Below the pieces are notes generated by a model. The model did not search any database, had not been told where the DNA came from, and was given only the letters and a program-made list of their open reading frames with translations. 64,000 nucleotides of DNA from JAQVEM01 sp964603595 (lineage in GTDB: Bacteria > Actinomycetota > Humimicrobiia > Humimicrobiales > Humimicrobiaceae): contig CAZRVN010000002.1 of assembly GCA_964603595.1 (NCBI GenBank), forward strand, positions 1 through 64,000. Reading direction: 5' to 3'. This document shows positions 24,316-33,756 of this stretch, piece by piece; position 1 is the stretch's first letter, and the number at the start of each line of letters is the position of its first letter. Both the position numbers and the translations under genes were made by a program.

Positions 24316-25671
24316 ATGAAAAAAATATTATGGTTTTTTTTGGCAATACTTCTAACTGTTTCAATGATAGCAACCTTTTCGCTTGTTGGATGTAAGGAAG
24401 AAGCAGATGGAGGAGCAGAAGAAGTAGAAGCAGCAGATACCGGCGAAGATGCTGGTGGAGAAGAAACAGAAGTTGAAACTACGGAAGCTATAGAAGGAAC
24501 AATTGAGTTTGGAAGCTGGAGAACCGAGGATATTGCTTTGTGGGATTCGATGCTTGCCAATTTTACTGAAAAATACCCAAACGTCACGGTTGAGTTCCAG
24601 CCGACAAAGAATACGGAGTATGACGCACAGCTTACTTCTGCCTTAGAGACAGGAGTAGGACCGGATATAATGTTCCTGCGTTCATTTGATGATGGTGAAG
24701 CTGTCTATGATGCAGGTTATCTGGTTGAATTGAATGATGAAGTGTCAGCATTGTCTAACTTTCCTGATGCAGCAATAAATGCCTGGGCTACTGATGACGG
24801 TGTCATATATGGGGTACCAATGGCTGGTGTAACTCATGGCATTTATTACAATACTGCTATTTTTGATAAGTATGGCTTGACAGAGCCGGCAACATGGGCA
24901 GAATTTCTAGATGTTTGCCAGACGTTAAAGGATAATGGAGAGACTGTAATTGCTCAGGGTACAAATGATAGATGGGATCTATATGAAGTTATGTATAGCG
25001 GATTAGGTGCTAACTTCTATGGCGGTGAGGAAAGCAGGCAGGCGCTTGTTGCTGGAGAAATGAAAATGACCGATCAGCCATTTGTAGATGCATTTGCGGC
25101 TATGGACCAGCTGCAGCCATACTTACCAGATGGTTATGAAGCTATTGATTATGTTGGTATGCAGCAGTTGTTTGGAACCGGACAGGCAGCCATGTATATA
25201 GGAGGATCATGGGAAATAGCCACTTTTGAGGGACTTGGATTAACTGATATTGGCTGGTTCCCGCCACCGGTTGAGAATGAAGGTGATACCCTGCAATACT
25301 GCTTCCATGTTGATTATGGCATAGGTGTAAACAAGGATTCAGAAAATATGGATGCAGCACTGGCACTTGCCAACTGGCTTGCTACACCAGAGTTTGCCGC
25401 AATAATGATGGAAGAGACACCTGGTTTCTTCTCATATGTACCTGGTGATTACACAATATCCAATGAACTGGCATCAGAAATGATCGCAGAAGCAAGTGAT
25501 GCAGATGTAACTATCAGAACTACCTGGGAGAAGCTAATGTCAGGCGTGCCTTCAGGATATGATTTGATGCTTGAAGCCATGGCCGGTCTTCTAACTGATG
25601 AATACACTCCAGAAGAAGCAGCAGCTCATGTACAGGATGGTCTGGAACAATGGTATGAACCCATGCAGTAG
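24316..25671 (+). CDS. Sugar ABC transporter substrate-binding lipoprotein
   Basis: This is the solute-binding protein of a CUT1-type carbohydrate ABC transporter. The 451-residue protein has a lipoprotein signal (hydrophobic 5-25, lipobox LVGC near residue 28), a long acidic linker rich in E, A and G (about 30-60), and the family 1 binding fold with FGSWR, YPNVTVEFQ, YDAQLTSALETGVGPDI and GVPMAGVTHGIYYN. The context with GH3, kinase and deacetylase genes points to N-acetylglucosamine or its oligosaccharides. A structured hairpin at 25717-25747 follows, which could raise expression of this gene over the permeases. Confidence 0.9.
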   Translation: MKKILWFFLAILLTVSMIATFSLVGCKEEADGGAEEVEAADTGEDAGGEETEVETTEAIEGTIEFGSWRTEDIALWDSMLANFTEKYPNVTVEFQPTKNTEYDAQLTSALETGVGPDIMFLRSFDDGEAVYDAGYLVELNDEVSALSNFPDAAINAWATDDGVIYGVPMAGVTHGIYYNTAIFDKYGLTEPATWAEFLDVCQTLKDNGETVIAQGTNDRWDLYEVMYSGLGANFYGGEESRQALVAGEMKMTDQPFVDAFAAMDQLQPYLPDGYEAIDYVGMQQLFGTGQAAMYIGGSWEIATFEGLGLTDIGWFPPPVENEGDTLQYCFHVDYGIGVNKDSENMDAALALANWLATPEFAAIMMEETPGFFSYVPGDYTISNELASEMIAEASDADVTIRTTWEKLMSGVPSGYDLMLEAMAGLLTDEYTPEEAAAHVQDGLEQWYEPMQ

Positions 25672-25703
25672 CGCACGGGTTATGGGTACCTTTTTAGTCT
25701 CTT

Positions 25704-25754
25704 GTAGTTTATGGAATTGTCCTGGCAGAATGAATCTGCCAGGACAACCACTAC
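25704..25754 (+). promoter_or_regulatory. Long intercistronic hairpin between binding protein and permease genes
   Basis: TTGTCCTGGCAG (25717-25728) pairs perfectly over 12 bases with CTGCCAGGACAA (25736-25747), with the 7-base loop AATGAAT. GTAGT (25704-25708) and ACTAC (25750-25754) can add an outer stem. There is no T-tract. In known sugar operons such hairpins stabilise the upstream message, giving excess binding protein. Confidence 0.7.
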
Positions 25755-25831
25755 GGGTTTTAAGGCGATCACTTTAATTATCATTAACATTAAGAAGTGT
25801 AGAAAGGTTTATTAGATATCAGGAGAAATTT

Positions 25832-26770
25832 ATGGCAGAGACTTTAGGGAAGAAAAAAAATTATTTTATTCTTCTCTTCCTAGCAGGGGGATTTATTGTA
25901 TATACTGTTTTTTTGGTCGTTCCGATATTGCATGCAATGTTTTTTAGCCTGTTCGGCGGACCCGGAATAATTCCTAAAGAATTTGTTGGATTTAAGAATT
26001 ATATACAACTTTTTACAACGGACATTTATAGCGAAAGATTTTTTAATGCCTTTAAAAACACCGTGGCATTTTTCTTGATAGTGACTTTTTTCCAAAATGT
26101 CATTGGTTTTTTTATAGCAATTATGGTTACGAGGAAGTTTTCTGGAAATACATTTTTCCGGAGGATAAGTTTCCTGCCCACTACGTTATCGGTAATAGTA
26201 GCGGGGTTTTTATTTACTTTAATATTAAATCCTGTCTGGGGGATTTTTGATAAATTCCTTGAAGTCGTAGGGCTGGGATTTTTGGTAAGGCCGTGGCTTG
26301 GTACCCCATCAATAGCATTGGTGGTAATAGCAGTTGTTACAAGCTGGCAGTTTTTGGGTACGTCAATTATCTTTTATACTGCAGGTATAGACACCATAAA
26401 TAAAGAAGTTTTAGAAGCAGCAAGGATTGATGGCGCCGGACCGTTAGCCGAGATTAGATACATAATTTTTCCCTCAATTCTGCCTATTGTGGGGATAGTA
26501 ACGATATTAATTTTTATTGGTGATTTTACACAATTTGATATTGTTTATGCTATGACAAGCCCATATGCGAATCCACAGTATGGTACTGACTTGTTTGGTT
26601 CCCTGTTTTATAGAGCAGCATTTTTCCCGACCGGAAGAGGCGGCTGGGGTATGGGCATGGGAGCTACGGTAGCTACTATGATAGTACTTATAGTATCTAT
26701 AGGGGTTCTAATTTTAATGATGTTGTTCAGGATGCAGAGCATGGGAGCGAAGGAAGAAGGAAATAAATAA
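25832..26770 (+). CDS. Sugar ABC transporter permease, MalF-type
   Basis: The 312-residue membrane protein has six hydrophobic segments and the conserved cytoplasmic EAA loop EVLEAARIDGAGPLAEIRYI (about residues 191-210). It forms the channel together with the MalG-type permease encoded next. It lies 160 bases after the binding-protein gene, beyond the long hairpin. No ATPase gene is present in the cluster, so a shared MsmK/MalK-type ATPase encoded elsewhere is expected. Confidence 0.92.
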   Translation: MAETLGKKKNYFILLFLAGGFIVYTVFLVVPILHAMFFSLFGGPGIIPKEFVGFKNYIQLFTTDIYSERFFNAFKNTVAFFLIVTFFQNVIGFFIAIMVTRKFSGNTFFRRISFLPTTLSVIVAGFLFTLILNPVWGIFDKFLEVVGLGFLVRPWLGTPSIALVVIAVVTSWQFLGTSIIFYTAGIDTINKEVLEAARIDGAGPLAEIRYIIFPSILPIVGIVTILIFIGDFTQFDIVYAMTSPYANPQYGTDLFGSLFYRAAFFPTGRGGWGMGMGATVATMIVLIVSIGVLILMMLFRMQSMGAKEEGNK

Positions 26771-26817
26771 TGAGTAGTAATGATTATGATATAGCATAAG
26801 TTTAGAGGAAGGTATAA

Positions 26818-27651
26818 ATGATAAAGATTAAAAAGGGAACAACAAAAACGCTTTTATATGTTGTTTTGACAATATATGCTTTAACTATATTTTATCCAAT
26901 TTATTTAATGATCACTACATCATTAAAGAAGAATAAGGAGATATTCACAAGTCCTTATAGCCTGCCGCAATCTTTTAATCTTGATAACTATGTACAGCTT
27001 TTTAAGGTATCTAATTATTTAACTTATTTCAGGAATAGTATTTTAGTTACACTTACATCACTATTTATAATTGTAGTTCTTTCTTCTTTAATTTCTTATG
27101 TGCTTGCAAAGTATAAATTTTTTGGAAGCAGGTTTCTTTACTTTTATTTCATTGCTGGCCTGATAGTCCCGATAAAGCTGGGGACTATTGGTATAATCAG
27201 AATTATGATCAGTCTTAAGATATTTGATACTCTTGCAGCCTTAATCATAGTTTATGCAGCAATGGGTATTCCGTTTGGAGTATTTGTGCTTACTGATTTC
27301 ATAAGGTTGATTCCGGAAGAATTTAGTAATTCTGCAAGAATAGATGGCTGTAGCGAACCTAAAATATTTTTTAAAATAATACTTCCTCTACTTCGCCCGG
27401 CGCTGGCGGCTGTGGTTATTATCAATTTTATACCAATATGGAATGATTTCTGGTTCCCGTTACTACTAATCAGATCGGATAATGCAAGAACCATTCCTAT
27501 AGCTACGGCACTATTGTTTGGCCAGTATGAAACTAATTTTGGGCTGATTTTTTCGGTACTTGCCATGGCTTCACTGCCTGTGATTATTTTTTATTTGGTT
27601 CTATCGCGCCAGTTTATAAAAGGTTTATCTGCAGGGGCACTAAAAGGATAA
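26818..27651 (+). CDS. Sugar ABC transporter permease, MalG-type
   Basis: The 277-residue protein is the second membrane subunit of the CUT1 transporter. It shows six hydrophobic segments, the EAA loop EFSNSARIDGCSEPKIFFKI (about residues 166-185) and the C-terminal RQFIKGLSAGALKG, which is typical of MalG-like subunits. AGAGGAAGG upstream of the ATG is the ribosome binding site. It lies between the MalF-type gene and the GH3 gene on the same strand. Confidence 0.92.
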   Translation: MIKIKKGTTKTLLYVVLTIYALTIFYPIYLMITTSLKKNKEIFTSPYSLPQSFNLDNYVQLFKVSNYLTYFRNSILVTLTSLFIIVVLSSLISYVLAKYKFFGSRFLYFYFIAGLIVPIKLGTIGIIRIMISLKIFDTLAALIIVYAAMGIPFGVFVLTDFIRLIPEEFSNSARIDGCSEPKIFFKIILPLLRPALAAVVIINFIPIWNDFWFPLLLIRSDNARTIPIATALLFGQYETNFGLIFSVLAMASLPVIIFYLVLSRQFIKGLSAGALKG

Positions 27652-27733
27652 TTTCTTCTGTAGTATTACAGGTTATATAGATAGTCTTTAAATTTTGAAG
27701 ACAGAATTAACTATTTAAAGGGAGTTTTTTAGG

Positions 27734-29329
27734 TTGATAGAAAGAGATAAAAATAAATTAAAAAATATACTTTATAACATGACTCTTGAAGAAGAAGTAG
27801 GACAGATGTTTATGGTTGGCTTTAGCGGAATTAGAATAACTTCTGATATAAAAGAGATGATAGAAGATTATTGTGTAGGTGGAGTGGTATATTTCAAACG
27901 TAATATAGAGTCACTTAACCAGTTAGCCAATTTATCAAATAAATTACAGAAATTAGCCATAAATAAAAAACCTAATTTGCCACTTTTAATATCTACTGAC
28001 CAGGAGGGAGGCAGGGTTAACCGATTGCCAGAGGGCACCCATTTCCCCGGTAGCATGATAGTGGGAGCAACACAAAGGACAGATTATGCAGAAATGGTAG
28101 GTAGAGAAATTGCATTACAGCTGAAAGCACTGGGAATTAATATGGATTATGCACCTGTCCTGGATATAAATAATAATCCGCTGAATGTTGTTATAGGCAC
28201 CAGGTCTTTTGGTGGAGATGCTGATCTGGTTGCAAGTATGGGGGCAGCTTTTATTAAAGGCATGCAAAAAGAGGGAGTTATTGCCTGTGCAAAGCATTTC
28301 CCCGGGCATGGAGATACAGCTATTGATTCTCATCTAGATCTTCCTGTCATTAAACATGATAGACAATGGATGGAGGAGATAGAAATTTACCCTTTCAGGG
28401 AAGCTATAAAATCCGGAGTGGATAGTATTATGACCGCTCATATTTCTGTACCTGCTCTGGAATCTAAAAAGGGAGTACCCGCAACACTATCTAATAATAT
28501 ATTAACGGGTCTGCTTAGAAAAGAATTAGGATTTAGGGGTGTAATTATAACTGACTGTATGGAAATGAAGCCAATTTCTGATAATTCCGGGACTGTAGAA
28601 GGATCAGTTATGGCTATAGAAGCAGGTGCGGATATAGTCCTGATATCGCATAGCCCGGACAGGCAAAAAGCAGCTGTAGAAAAAACAATTAAATCAGTAG
28701 AAAAAGGCAGAATTAGCGCTGGTCGAATAGAGGAGTCTGTATTAAGGATACTAAAACTTAAGGAAAAAAGAATTGGATTTGGAAGTACCCCTGTAGCTGA
28801 TTACAGAAAGATTAACAGGGAAGAAAAAGAAAAAATTGCATACGAAATCTCAAAGGCCGGTGTAACGCTTGTAAGAGATGAGGATAATTTAATTCCAATA
28901 AAAAATAAATATGAAAGAGTAATGGTTATAAATTTTCCCATGGAAAAATTATCTATAGTGGAAGATAAAAATGAAAACGGTGGCCTCATAATTGATTTCT
29001 TGAGGAAAGAAGGAGTAACGGCCGATCATTTAACTCTTTCTGATGGCGGTAAAGAGTTATCTATATCGGAGGGAACTGGATTGATTATGGTCTGCGTTTA
29101 TGACGGTATTCGGAATAACTACCAGGTAGGAAAAATTAAAGAACTACAGGATACCGGTATCCCTCTTATAGTTATTTCCGGTAACCCTTATGACCTCCGG
29201 TTATTGCCCCGGATAGGGACATTTTTAACAATTTATGATTGTAGCCCATCTAATCTGAGGGTCGCAGGGGAAATAATAATTGGCGAATATAAAGCTGGGG
29301 GAACTTTACCTGTAAGCTTAAAAATTTAA
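27734..29329 (+). CDS. nagZ: Beta-N-acetylhexosaminidase, GH3 family (NagZ-like)
   Basis: The enzyme releases terminal N-acetylglucosamine from oligosaccharides or muropeptides. The 531-residue protein has the GH3 barrel with STDQEGGRVNRL (about 93), the NagZ catalytic loop KHFPGHGDTAIDSH (about 182) carrying the His-Asp dyad, and the nucleophile Asp in VIITDCMEM (about 273). About 180 residues follow the barrel as a C-terminal GH3 domain, longer than E. coli NagZ and like the Bacillus form. No signal peptide is visible, so it acts on imported sugars. The start is TTG at 27734 behind AAAGGGAG. Confidence 0.93.
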   Translation: MIERDKNKLKNILYNMTLEEEVGQMFMVGFSGIRITSDIKEMIEDYCVGGVVYFKRNIESLNQLANLSNKLQKLAINKKPNLPLLISTDQEGGRVNRLPEGTHFPGSMIVGATQRTDYAEMVGREIALQLKALGINMDYAPVLDINNNPLNVVIGTRSFGGDADLVASMGAAFIKGMQKEGVIACAKHFPGHGDTAIDSHLDLPVIKHDRQWMEEIEIYPFREAIKSGVDSIMTAHISVPALESKKGVPATLSNNILTGLLRKELGFRGVIITDCMEMKPISDNSGTVEGSVMAIEAGADIVLISHSPDRQKAAVEKTIKSVEKGRISAGRIEESVLRILKLKEKRIGFGSTPVADYRKINREEKEKIAYEISKAGVTLVRDEDNLIPIKNKYERVMVINFPMEKLSIVEDKNENGGLIIDFLRKEGVTADHLTLSDGGKELSISEGTGLIMVCVYDGIRNNYQVGKIKELQDTGIPLIVISGNPYDLRLLPRIGTFLTIYDCSPSNLRVAGEIIIGEYKAGGTLPVSLKI

Positions 29330-29385
29330 AAAAGTAATCTTGAAAAGATTTTTAAAAAGTCTTTATGGAAAGATGGTGGAATATT

Positions 29386-30795
29386 ATGAGTGAAAAACTA
29401 CTAACGCTAGTAAAGCCAGAGATAGAGCCGCCGCTTGATAAAAATTTTCAGCCTGCAGCTTTATTTCTTAAGGTCTTTAATGAAAATCTTAAAAGTACTG
29501 GTGGGGGTATTTCTTTATCTATTGGTATTGAGAAAGAAGATAATTCTGTGCTGGTATATAAAACCAGGATTTTCCGCGAGGAATCTAATTTTTCTTCATA
29601 TAATTTTCAATATATTGAATTATTGGTAAAAACACTTCTATGGATTTATGGTGGATATAAAATAATAATTGGGGGCTCAAGAGAGATTAGCGAGCATTTA
29701 AGAAATATATATTCAGAAAGAGGAAAGCGCTCCTTTGATTCTATATTTATGTCCAGCATATATGAGAAGCATTTTGAAGTTGTTAATATGGGTATTGATA
29801 AGATACCTTCAACCAGTGAGAAATCAATTGCACTGGGAGGCAATCTTGACGGATGCCGGATTGGATTTGACCTGGGTGCAAGTGACAGGAAAGTTAGTGC
29901 TGCTATAGATGGTAAGGTGGTTTTTAGTGAGGAAGTAGTATGGAATCCTGGTAAGCAATCTGATCCCGGATATCATTATCATGAAATTATGTCCATGCTG
30001 CACCGCACTGCAGCTTATATGCCCCGGGTTGATGCTATAGGTGGAAGCTCTGCAGGTATATATATAAATAACAGGGTAATGAATGCTTCAATATTCAGGG
30101 GAATTCCGGAAGATTTATTTAATAAAAAAGTAAAAAATATTTTTTTAGATATACAGTATGAGTGGGGCGTTCCCCTTAAAGTGATAAATGATGGTGAAGT
30201 TACAGCTCTAGCCGGTTCTATGTCTTTAAAGAAAAATGCCGTGCTTGGTATTGCTATGGGATCCAGTGAAGCAGGGGGTTATATAAATAAAAAAGGAAAT
30301 ATTAATGGCTGGTTAAATGAACTTGCTTTTATACCTGTTGACTTGAATGGCAATGCACCTGTTGACGAGTGGTCCGGTGAGAAGGGTTGCGGAGTCCAGT
30401 ATCTTTCACAACTTGCAGCTATAAGACTTGCTGAAAAAGCAGATATTACTCTTGATAGCAAGCAAACACCTGCAGAAAAATTAAAATCAATTCAGGAATT
30501 AATGGCTAAAAGAGATAACAGGGCAAAAAAAGTTTTTGAAACGATAGGCTGTTATTTAGGTTACAGTATAGCTTATTATTCCCAATTTTATGAAATAGAG
30601 ACAGTCTTAATTTTAGGGAGGGTTACATCGGGTGAAGGAGGCCAGATAATCCTGCAAAACGCAAAGAAAGTTTTAAAAGAAGAATTCCCCGGGCTCGCAG
30701 ATAAAATAACTATTAATCTTCCGGATGAGTCCAGCAGGAGGGTCGGGCAGTCAATTGCTGCGGCGAGCCTGCCTTTAATAAATAATAAAAAGTAA
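29386..30795 (+). CDS. ROK/ASKHA-like sugar kinase, probable N-acetylglucosamine kinase
   Basis: The protein of about 469 residues has an N-terminal extension of about 150 residues and then an ASKHA kinase core. The core shows IGFDLGASDRKVSAAI (phosphate 1), a glycine-rich AIGGSSAG, VINDGEVTALAG with the catalytic Asp of ROK kinases, and AMGSSEAGGYI. The ROK zinc motif CxCGxxGC is replaced by EWSGEKGCGVQYLSQ, so it is an unusual branch. The ATG at 29386 with GGTGG upstream is preferred over the ATG at 29365. Standing between nagZ and nagA it fits the step from N-acetylglucosamine to its 6-phosphate. Confidence 0.75.
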   Translation: MSEKLLTLVKPEIEPPLDKNFQPAALFLKVFNENLKSTGGGISLSIGIEKEDNSVLVYKTRIFREESNFSSYNFQYIELLVKTLLWIYGGYKIIIGGSREISEHLRNIYSERGKRSFDSIFMSSIYEKHFEVVNMGIDKIPSTSEKSIALGGNLDGCRIGFDLGASDRKVSAAIDGKVVFSEEVVWNPGKQSDPGYHYHEIMSMLHRTAAYMPRVDAIGGSSAGIYINNRVMNASIFRGIPEDLFNKKVKNIFLDIQYEWGVPLKVINDGEVTALAGSMSLKKNAVLGIAMGSSEAGGYINKKGNINGWLNELAFIPVDLNGNAPVDEWSGEKGCGVQYLSQLAAIRLAEKADITLDSKQTPAEKLKSIQELMAKRDNRAKKVFETIGCYLGYSIAYYSQFYEIETVLILGRVTSGEGGQIILQNAKKVLKEEFPGLADKITINLPDESSRRVGQSIAAASLPLINNKK

Positions 30796-30862
30796 TATTA
30801 CAATGGTTTTTATGATTAATTTAATATTTTTTAGAAAAAAATAGTAGAGGAATTGGAGCAAA

Positions 30863-32041
30863 ATGAATGATAAAAATAAAGAAGTTATTATTTTAAACGG
30901 GAAAATAGTGACCCCCTTTAAAATAGTTGGGGATGAAGCTATTTATATCCGGAATGGAAAGATTATTGATATAAAAAATGAAAAGGATATAGATTTTACA
31001 AAAGAAGCAGACATAATTGACGCTTCGGATAAATATATAGTGCCCGGTTTTATAGATATACATATGCATGGCGGCGGCGGATTTGACGCAATGGATGGAA
31101 ATGCAGAGGCTATAAAAAAGATAGCTGTTGCGCATTCCCGATTTGGAACAACAGCCTTTCTTCCTACTACAATGACGATGAGCAGGGATAAAATTATACA
31201 GAGTCTCAAAGGAATCAGGAAAGCATATGAGGAGGGGAATACAGCTGCTGAAATCCTTGGTATACATATGGAGGGCCCTTATATTAATATAAGCAGGAAA
31301 GGAGCCCAAAAGGAGGAAGATATAAAAAAAGCTTCAGTTGAGGAGTTTTTAGAATTTGAGAAAGTTTCCGGTAATTTAATACGTATAATAACCATGGCAC
31401 CGGAAATGCCGGGAGCAATTGATTTTATAAAATGGTTACATAAGAAAGGTATCATTATTTCGATAGGACACACAGAGGCGACTTATGAAGAAGTGCAGGA
31501 AAGCATCAGGGCAGGAGCATCTCATGTTACCCATACTTTTAATGCCATGAGTGGACTGAATCACCGTAAGCCCGGAGTTGCAGGAGCGGCTCTAACTTCT
31601 CCGGAATTAATGATAGAAATGATTGCCGATGGAATACACCTGCACCCCGCTGTTATGAAAATTTTAGTTCGAACCAAGGAAATGGGAAAAATAATCTTAA
31701 TTACGGATGCTATGAGGGCAGCAGGCATGCCTGATGGTTTATATGAACTTGGGGGTCAGGAAGTTAAAGTCGCAGACGGGCAGGCAAGGTTAAATGATGG
31801 GACTCTGGCTGGCAGCATACTGACCCTGGATAAGGCAGTAAGGAATATGGTAGATCTGGTGGGGGTATCATTACCGGAAGCTGTAAAGATGGCAACCATT
31901 AACCCGGCGAAGCGCCTGGGAATTGAAGATAGAAAGGGCAGTATAGAGGTGGGTAAGGATGCTGATATAGTCATTTTAGATAAAAAGTTAGAAGTTGATA
32001 CAACAATTGTAAAAGGCAGGGTAGTTTATAAAAGAGAATAA
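30863..32041 (+). CDS. nagA: N-acetylglucosamine-6-phosphate deacetylase
   Basis: NagA removes the acetyl group from N-acetylglucosamine-6-phosphate. The 392-residue amidohydrolase has the metal motif HMHGGGGFDAMDG (about 64-76), EGPYIN (about 135), the histidines in SIGHTEATYEE and HTFNAMSG, the catalytic Asp in ITDAMRAAG (about 277), and the C-terminal GKDADIVILD. No nagB deaminase follows in the cluster, so the next step must be encoded elsewhere. A GGAG ribosome binding site is present. Confidence 0.96.
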   Translation: MNDKNKEVIILNGKIVTPFKIVGDEAIYIRNGKIIDIKNEKDIDFTKEADIIDASDKYIVPGFIDIHMHGGGGFDAMDGNAEAIKKIAVAHSRFGTTAFLPTTMTMSRDKIIQSLKGIRKAYEEGNTAAEILGIHMEGPYINISRKGAQKEEDIKKASVEEFLEFEKVSGNLIRIITMAPEMPGAIDFIKWLHKKGIIISIGHTEATYEEVQESIRAGASHVTHTFNAMSGLNHRKPGVAGAALTSPELMIEMIADGIHLHPAVMKILVRTKEMGKIILITDAMRAAGMPDGLYELGGQEVKVADGQARLNDGTLAGSILTLDKAVRNMVDLVGVSLPEAVKMATINPAKRLGIEDRKGSIEVGKDADIVILDKKLEVDTTIVKGRVVYKRE

Positions 32042-32049
32042 GGATAGTA

Positions 32050-33552
32050 ATGATAAATGAAAAGAAAAATATAAATAACATATCTAACGGTACCGGCAAT
32101 AATATTGGTGAGGAGGCAGGTATAAAAATGGGAGCAGAAAGAGAAATTTCCTTTCTGGAGGCACTTATGGATAACATTCCTGATTCAATTTATTTTAAAG
32201 ACAGAGATAGCCGGTTTGTAAAAATTAATAAAGCTACTGCTGAAAAAATGGGTCTGGGCAATCCTGATGATGCTTTAGGTAAGACGGATTTTAATTTTTT
32301 TGGTAAGGATATGGCAGAAATAGCATACAGGGATGAGCAAAATATAATAAGAACAGGTAAACCCATTGTTGATGTGGAATATAAGGAAACTTATAAGAGC
32401 AGAGAAGACAGGTGGGTTGCTATAACAAAAACACCATGGCGTGATAAAAATGGGAATATAATAGGAATACTGGGTATGGCAAGAGACATTACAGAAAGGA
32501 AGAGGGCAGAGGAAAAAGTAGAGTATCTATCCTTTCATGATTTGCTAACCGGCCTGTACAACAGGACATATTTTGAAGAGGAGTTAAAAAGGCTGGATAC
32601 AGAAAGGCAGCTGCCGCTTGCCATAGTGATGGGGGATGTAAATGGCCTGAAAGTAATAAATGATGCCTACGGGCATGGAAACGGAGATATGCTCTTAAAG
32701 AAAATAGCGGATATACTAAAGGATGTCTTCAGAACGGAAGATATAATATCAAGATGGGGAGGAGATGAGTTTGTAGTAATACTTCCCAGAACTACTGCAA
32801 AAGATGTCTCCGATATAGTAAAAAGAGTAAAGGCTCTCTGCAAAAAAAGAGGCACAACTAAATTACCCTTAAGTATATCGCTGGGAGTTTCAACAAAGAA
32901 ATCCGCGGAAGAAAATATAAATGATGTAATAAAAAAAGCCGAAAGTAAAATGTATAAAATGAAAATATCAGACAGCAAGCCCTTTCATGAAAGTCTGGTG
33001 GAGTCTCTTAAAGAGGGCTTGAAAAAAGATAGCCGGGGAAGTGATGTCAATGATAAAAAGGAAGAATATGCAATTCTTCTGGGTAAAAAATTAAATCTTT
33101 CCCATGTAAAACTTGAAGAGCTTAAACTGCTTCTAAATCTTCATAATATAGGCAAACTTGCACTTGTTGATGAAATCATGTCCAAAAGGGGAAGGCTAAC
33201 AAAAGAAGAATGGGAAATAGTAAAAGAGATTCCCGAAATTGGATACCGTATAGCGGAATCATCTTCTAAACTAAAGCCTATAGCAGAAGCAATACTGTCA
33301 CATCATGAATGGTATAACGGAAGCGGGTATCCAAGGGGCATAAAAGGTGAGCGGATTCCGGTACTGTCCAGAATCTCATTTATTATAAATGCCTATGATG
33401 CCATGAGAAGTGGCAGGCCTTACCGCAGAAAGATGACAGGGGCCCAGGCAATAAAAGAGATAAAAAAATACAGTGGTACGCAGTTTGACCCGGGGATAGC
33501 AAAAGCATTTATTGAGATATTGGAGAAAGAAGAAAAATCAACCAGCAAATAA
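32050..33552 (+). CDS. PAS-GGDEF-HD-GYP signalling protein with degenerate HD-GYP domain
   Basis: The 500-residue cytoplasmic protein contains a PAS domain (about 35-150, ending GMARDITERKRAEEK), a diguanylate cyclase domain with intact GGDEF (RWGGDEF, about 236) and an RxxD inhibitory site (RTED) five residues before it, and an HD-GYP domain (about 335-490). In the last, HD is HN (NLHNIGK), the HP motif is IP (IPEIG) and the final metal Asp is Asn (IINAYDAM), while HHE and GYP remain. The cyclase should be active and the phosphodiesterase is probably dead. It follows nagA after 8 bases. Confidence 0.9.
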   Translation: MINEKKNINNISNGTGNNIGEEAGIKMGAEREISFLEALMDNIPDSIYFKDRDSRFVKINKATAEKMGLGNPDDALGKTDFNFFGKDMAEIAYRDEQNIIRTGKPIVDVEYKETYKSREDRWVAITKTPWRDKNGNIIGILGMARDITERKRAEEKVEYLSFHDLLTGLYNRTYFEEELKRLDTERQLPLAIVMGDVNGLKVINDAYGHGNGDMLLKKIADILKDVFRTEDIISRWGGDEFVVILPRTTAKDVSDIVKRVKALCKKRGTTKLPLSISLGVSTKKSAEENINDVIKKAESKMYKMKISDSKPFHESLVESLKEGLKKDSRGSDVNDKKEEYAILLGKKLNLSHVKLEELKLLLNLHNIGKLALVDEIMSKRGRLTKEEWEIVKEIPEIGYRIAESSSKLKPIAEAILSHHEWYNGSGYPRGIKGERIPVLSRISFIINAYDAMRSGRPYRRKMTGAQAIKEIKKYSGTQFDPGIAKAFIEILEKEEKSTSK

Positions 33553-33631
33553 ACCCTCCAATGAAGATAGCTTCGATAATGTCAATTAATATGATATATT
33601 TTCCATTATTTTATTATAAGTTATAGTTATT

Positions 33632-33649
33632 AGTAAAAATATTTTTACT
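33632..33649. repeat. 18-base perfect palindrome in the gap before the MerR-dnaK operon
   Basis: AGTAAAAATATTTTTACT is its own reverse complement over 18 bases. It lies 80 bases after the GGDEF gene and about 50 bases before the -35 element of the heat-shock operon. It could be an operator or an A/T terminator stem. No CIRCE or HAIR element is visible in this gap. Confidence 0.45.
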
Positions 33650-33699
33650 TTAAAGTGAAAAATTAATTTGCAAAATATAGAAAATTTATTATAATATAC

Positions 33700-33728
33700 T
33701 TGACAATAACATTTCTGTCTAATAAAAT
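33700..33728 (+). promoter_or_regulatory. Promoter of the MerR-dnaK chaperone operon
   Basis: TTGACA (33700-33705) and TAAAAT (33723-33728) are spaced by 17 bases and lie about 30 bases before the regulator gene. It looks like a housekeeping promoter. Confidence 0.65.
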
Positions 33729-33756
33729 TAAGTAACCATAAAGGTTGGTGGTATTA

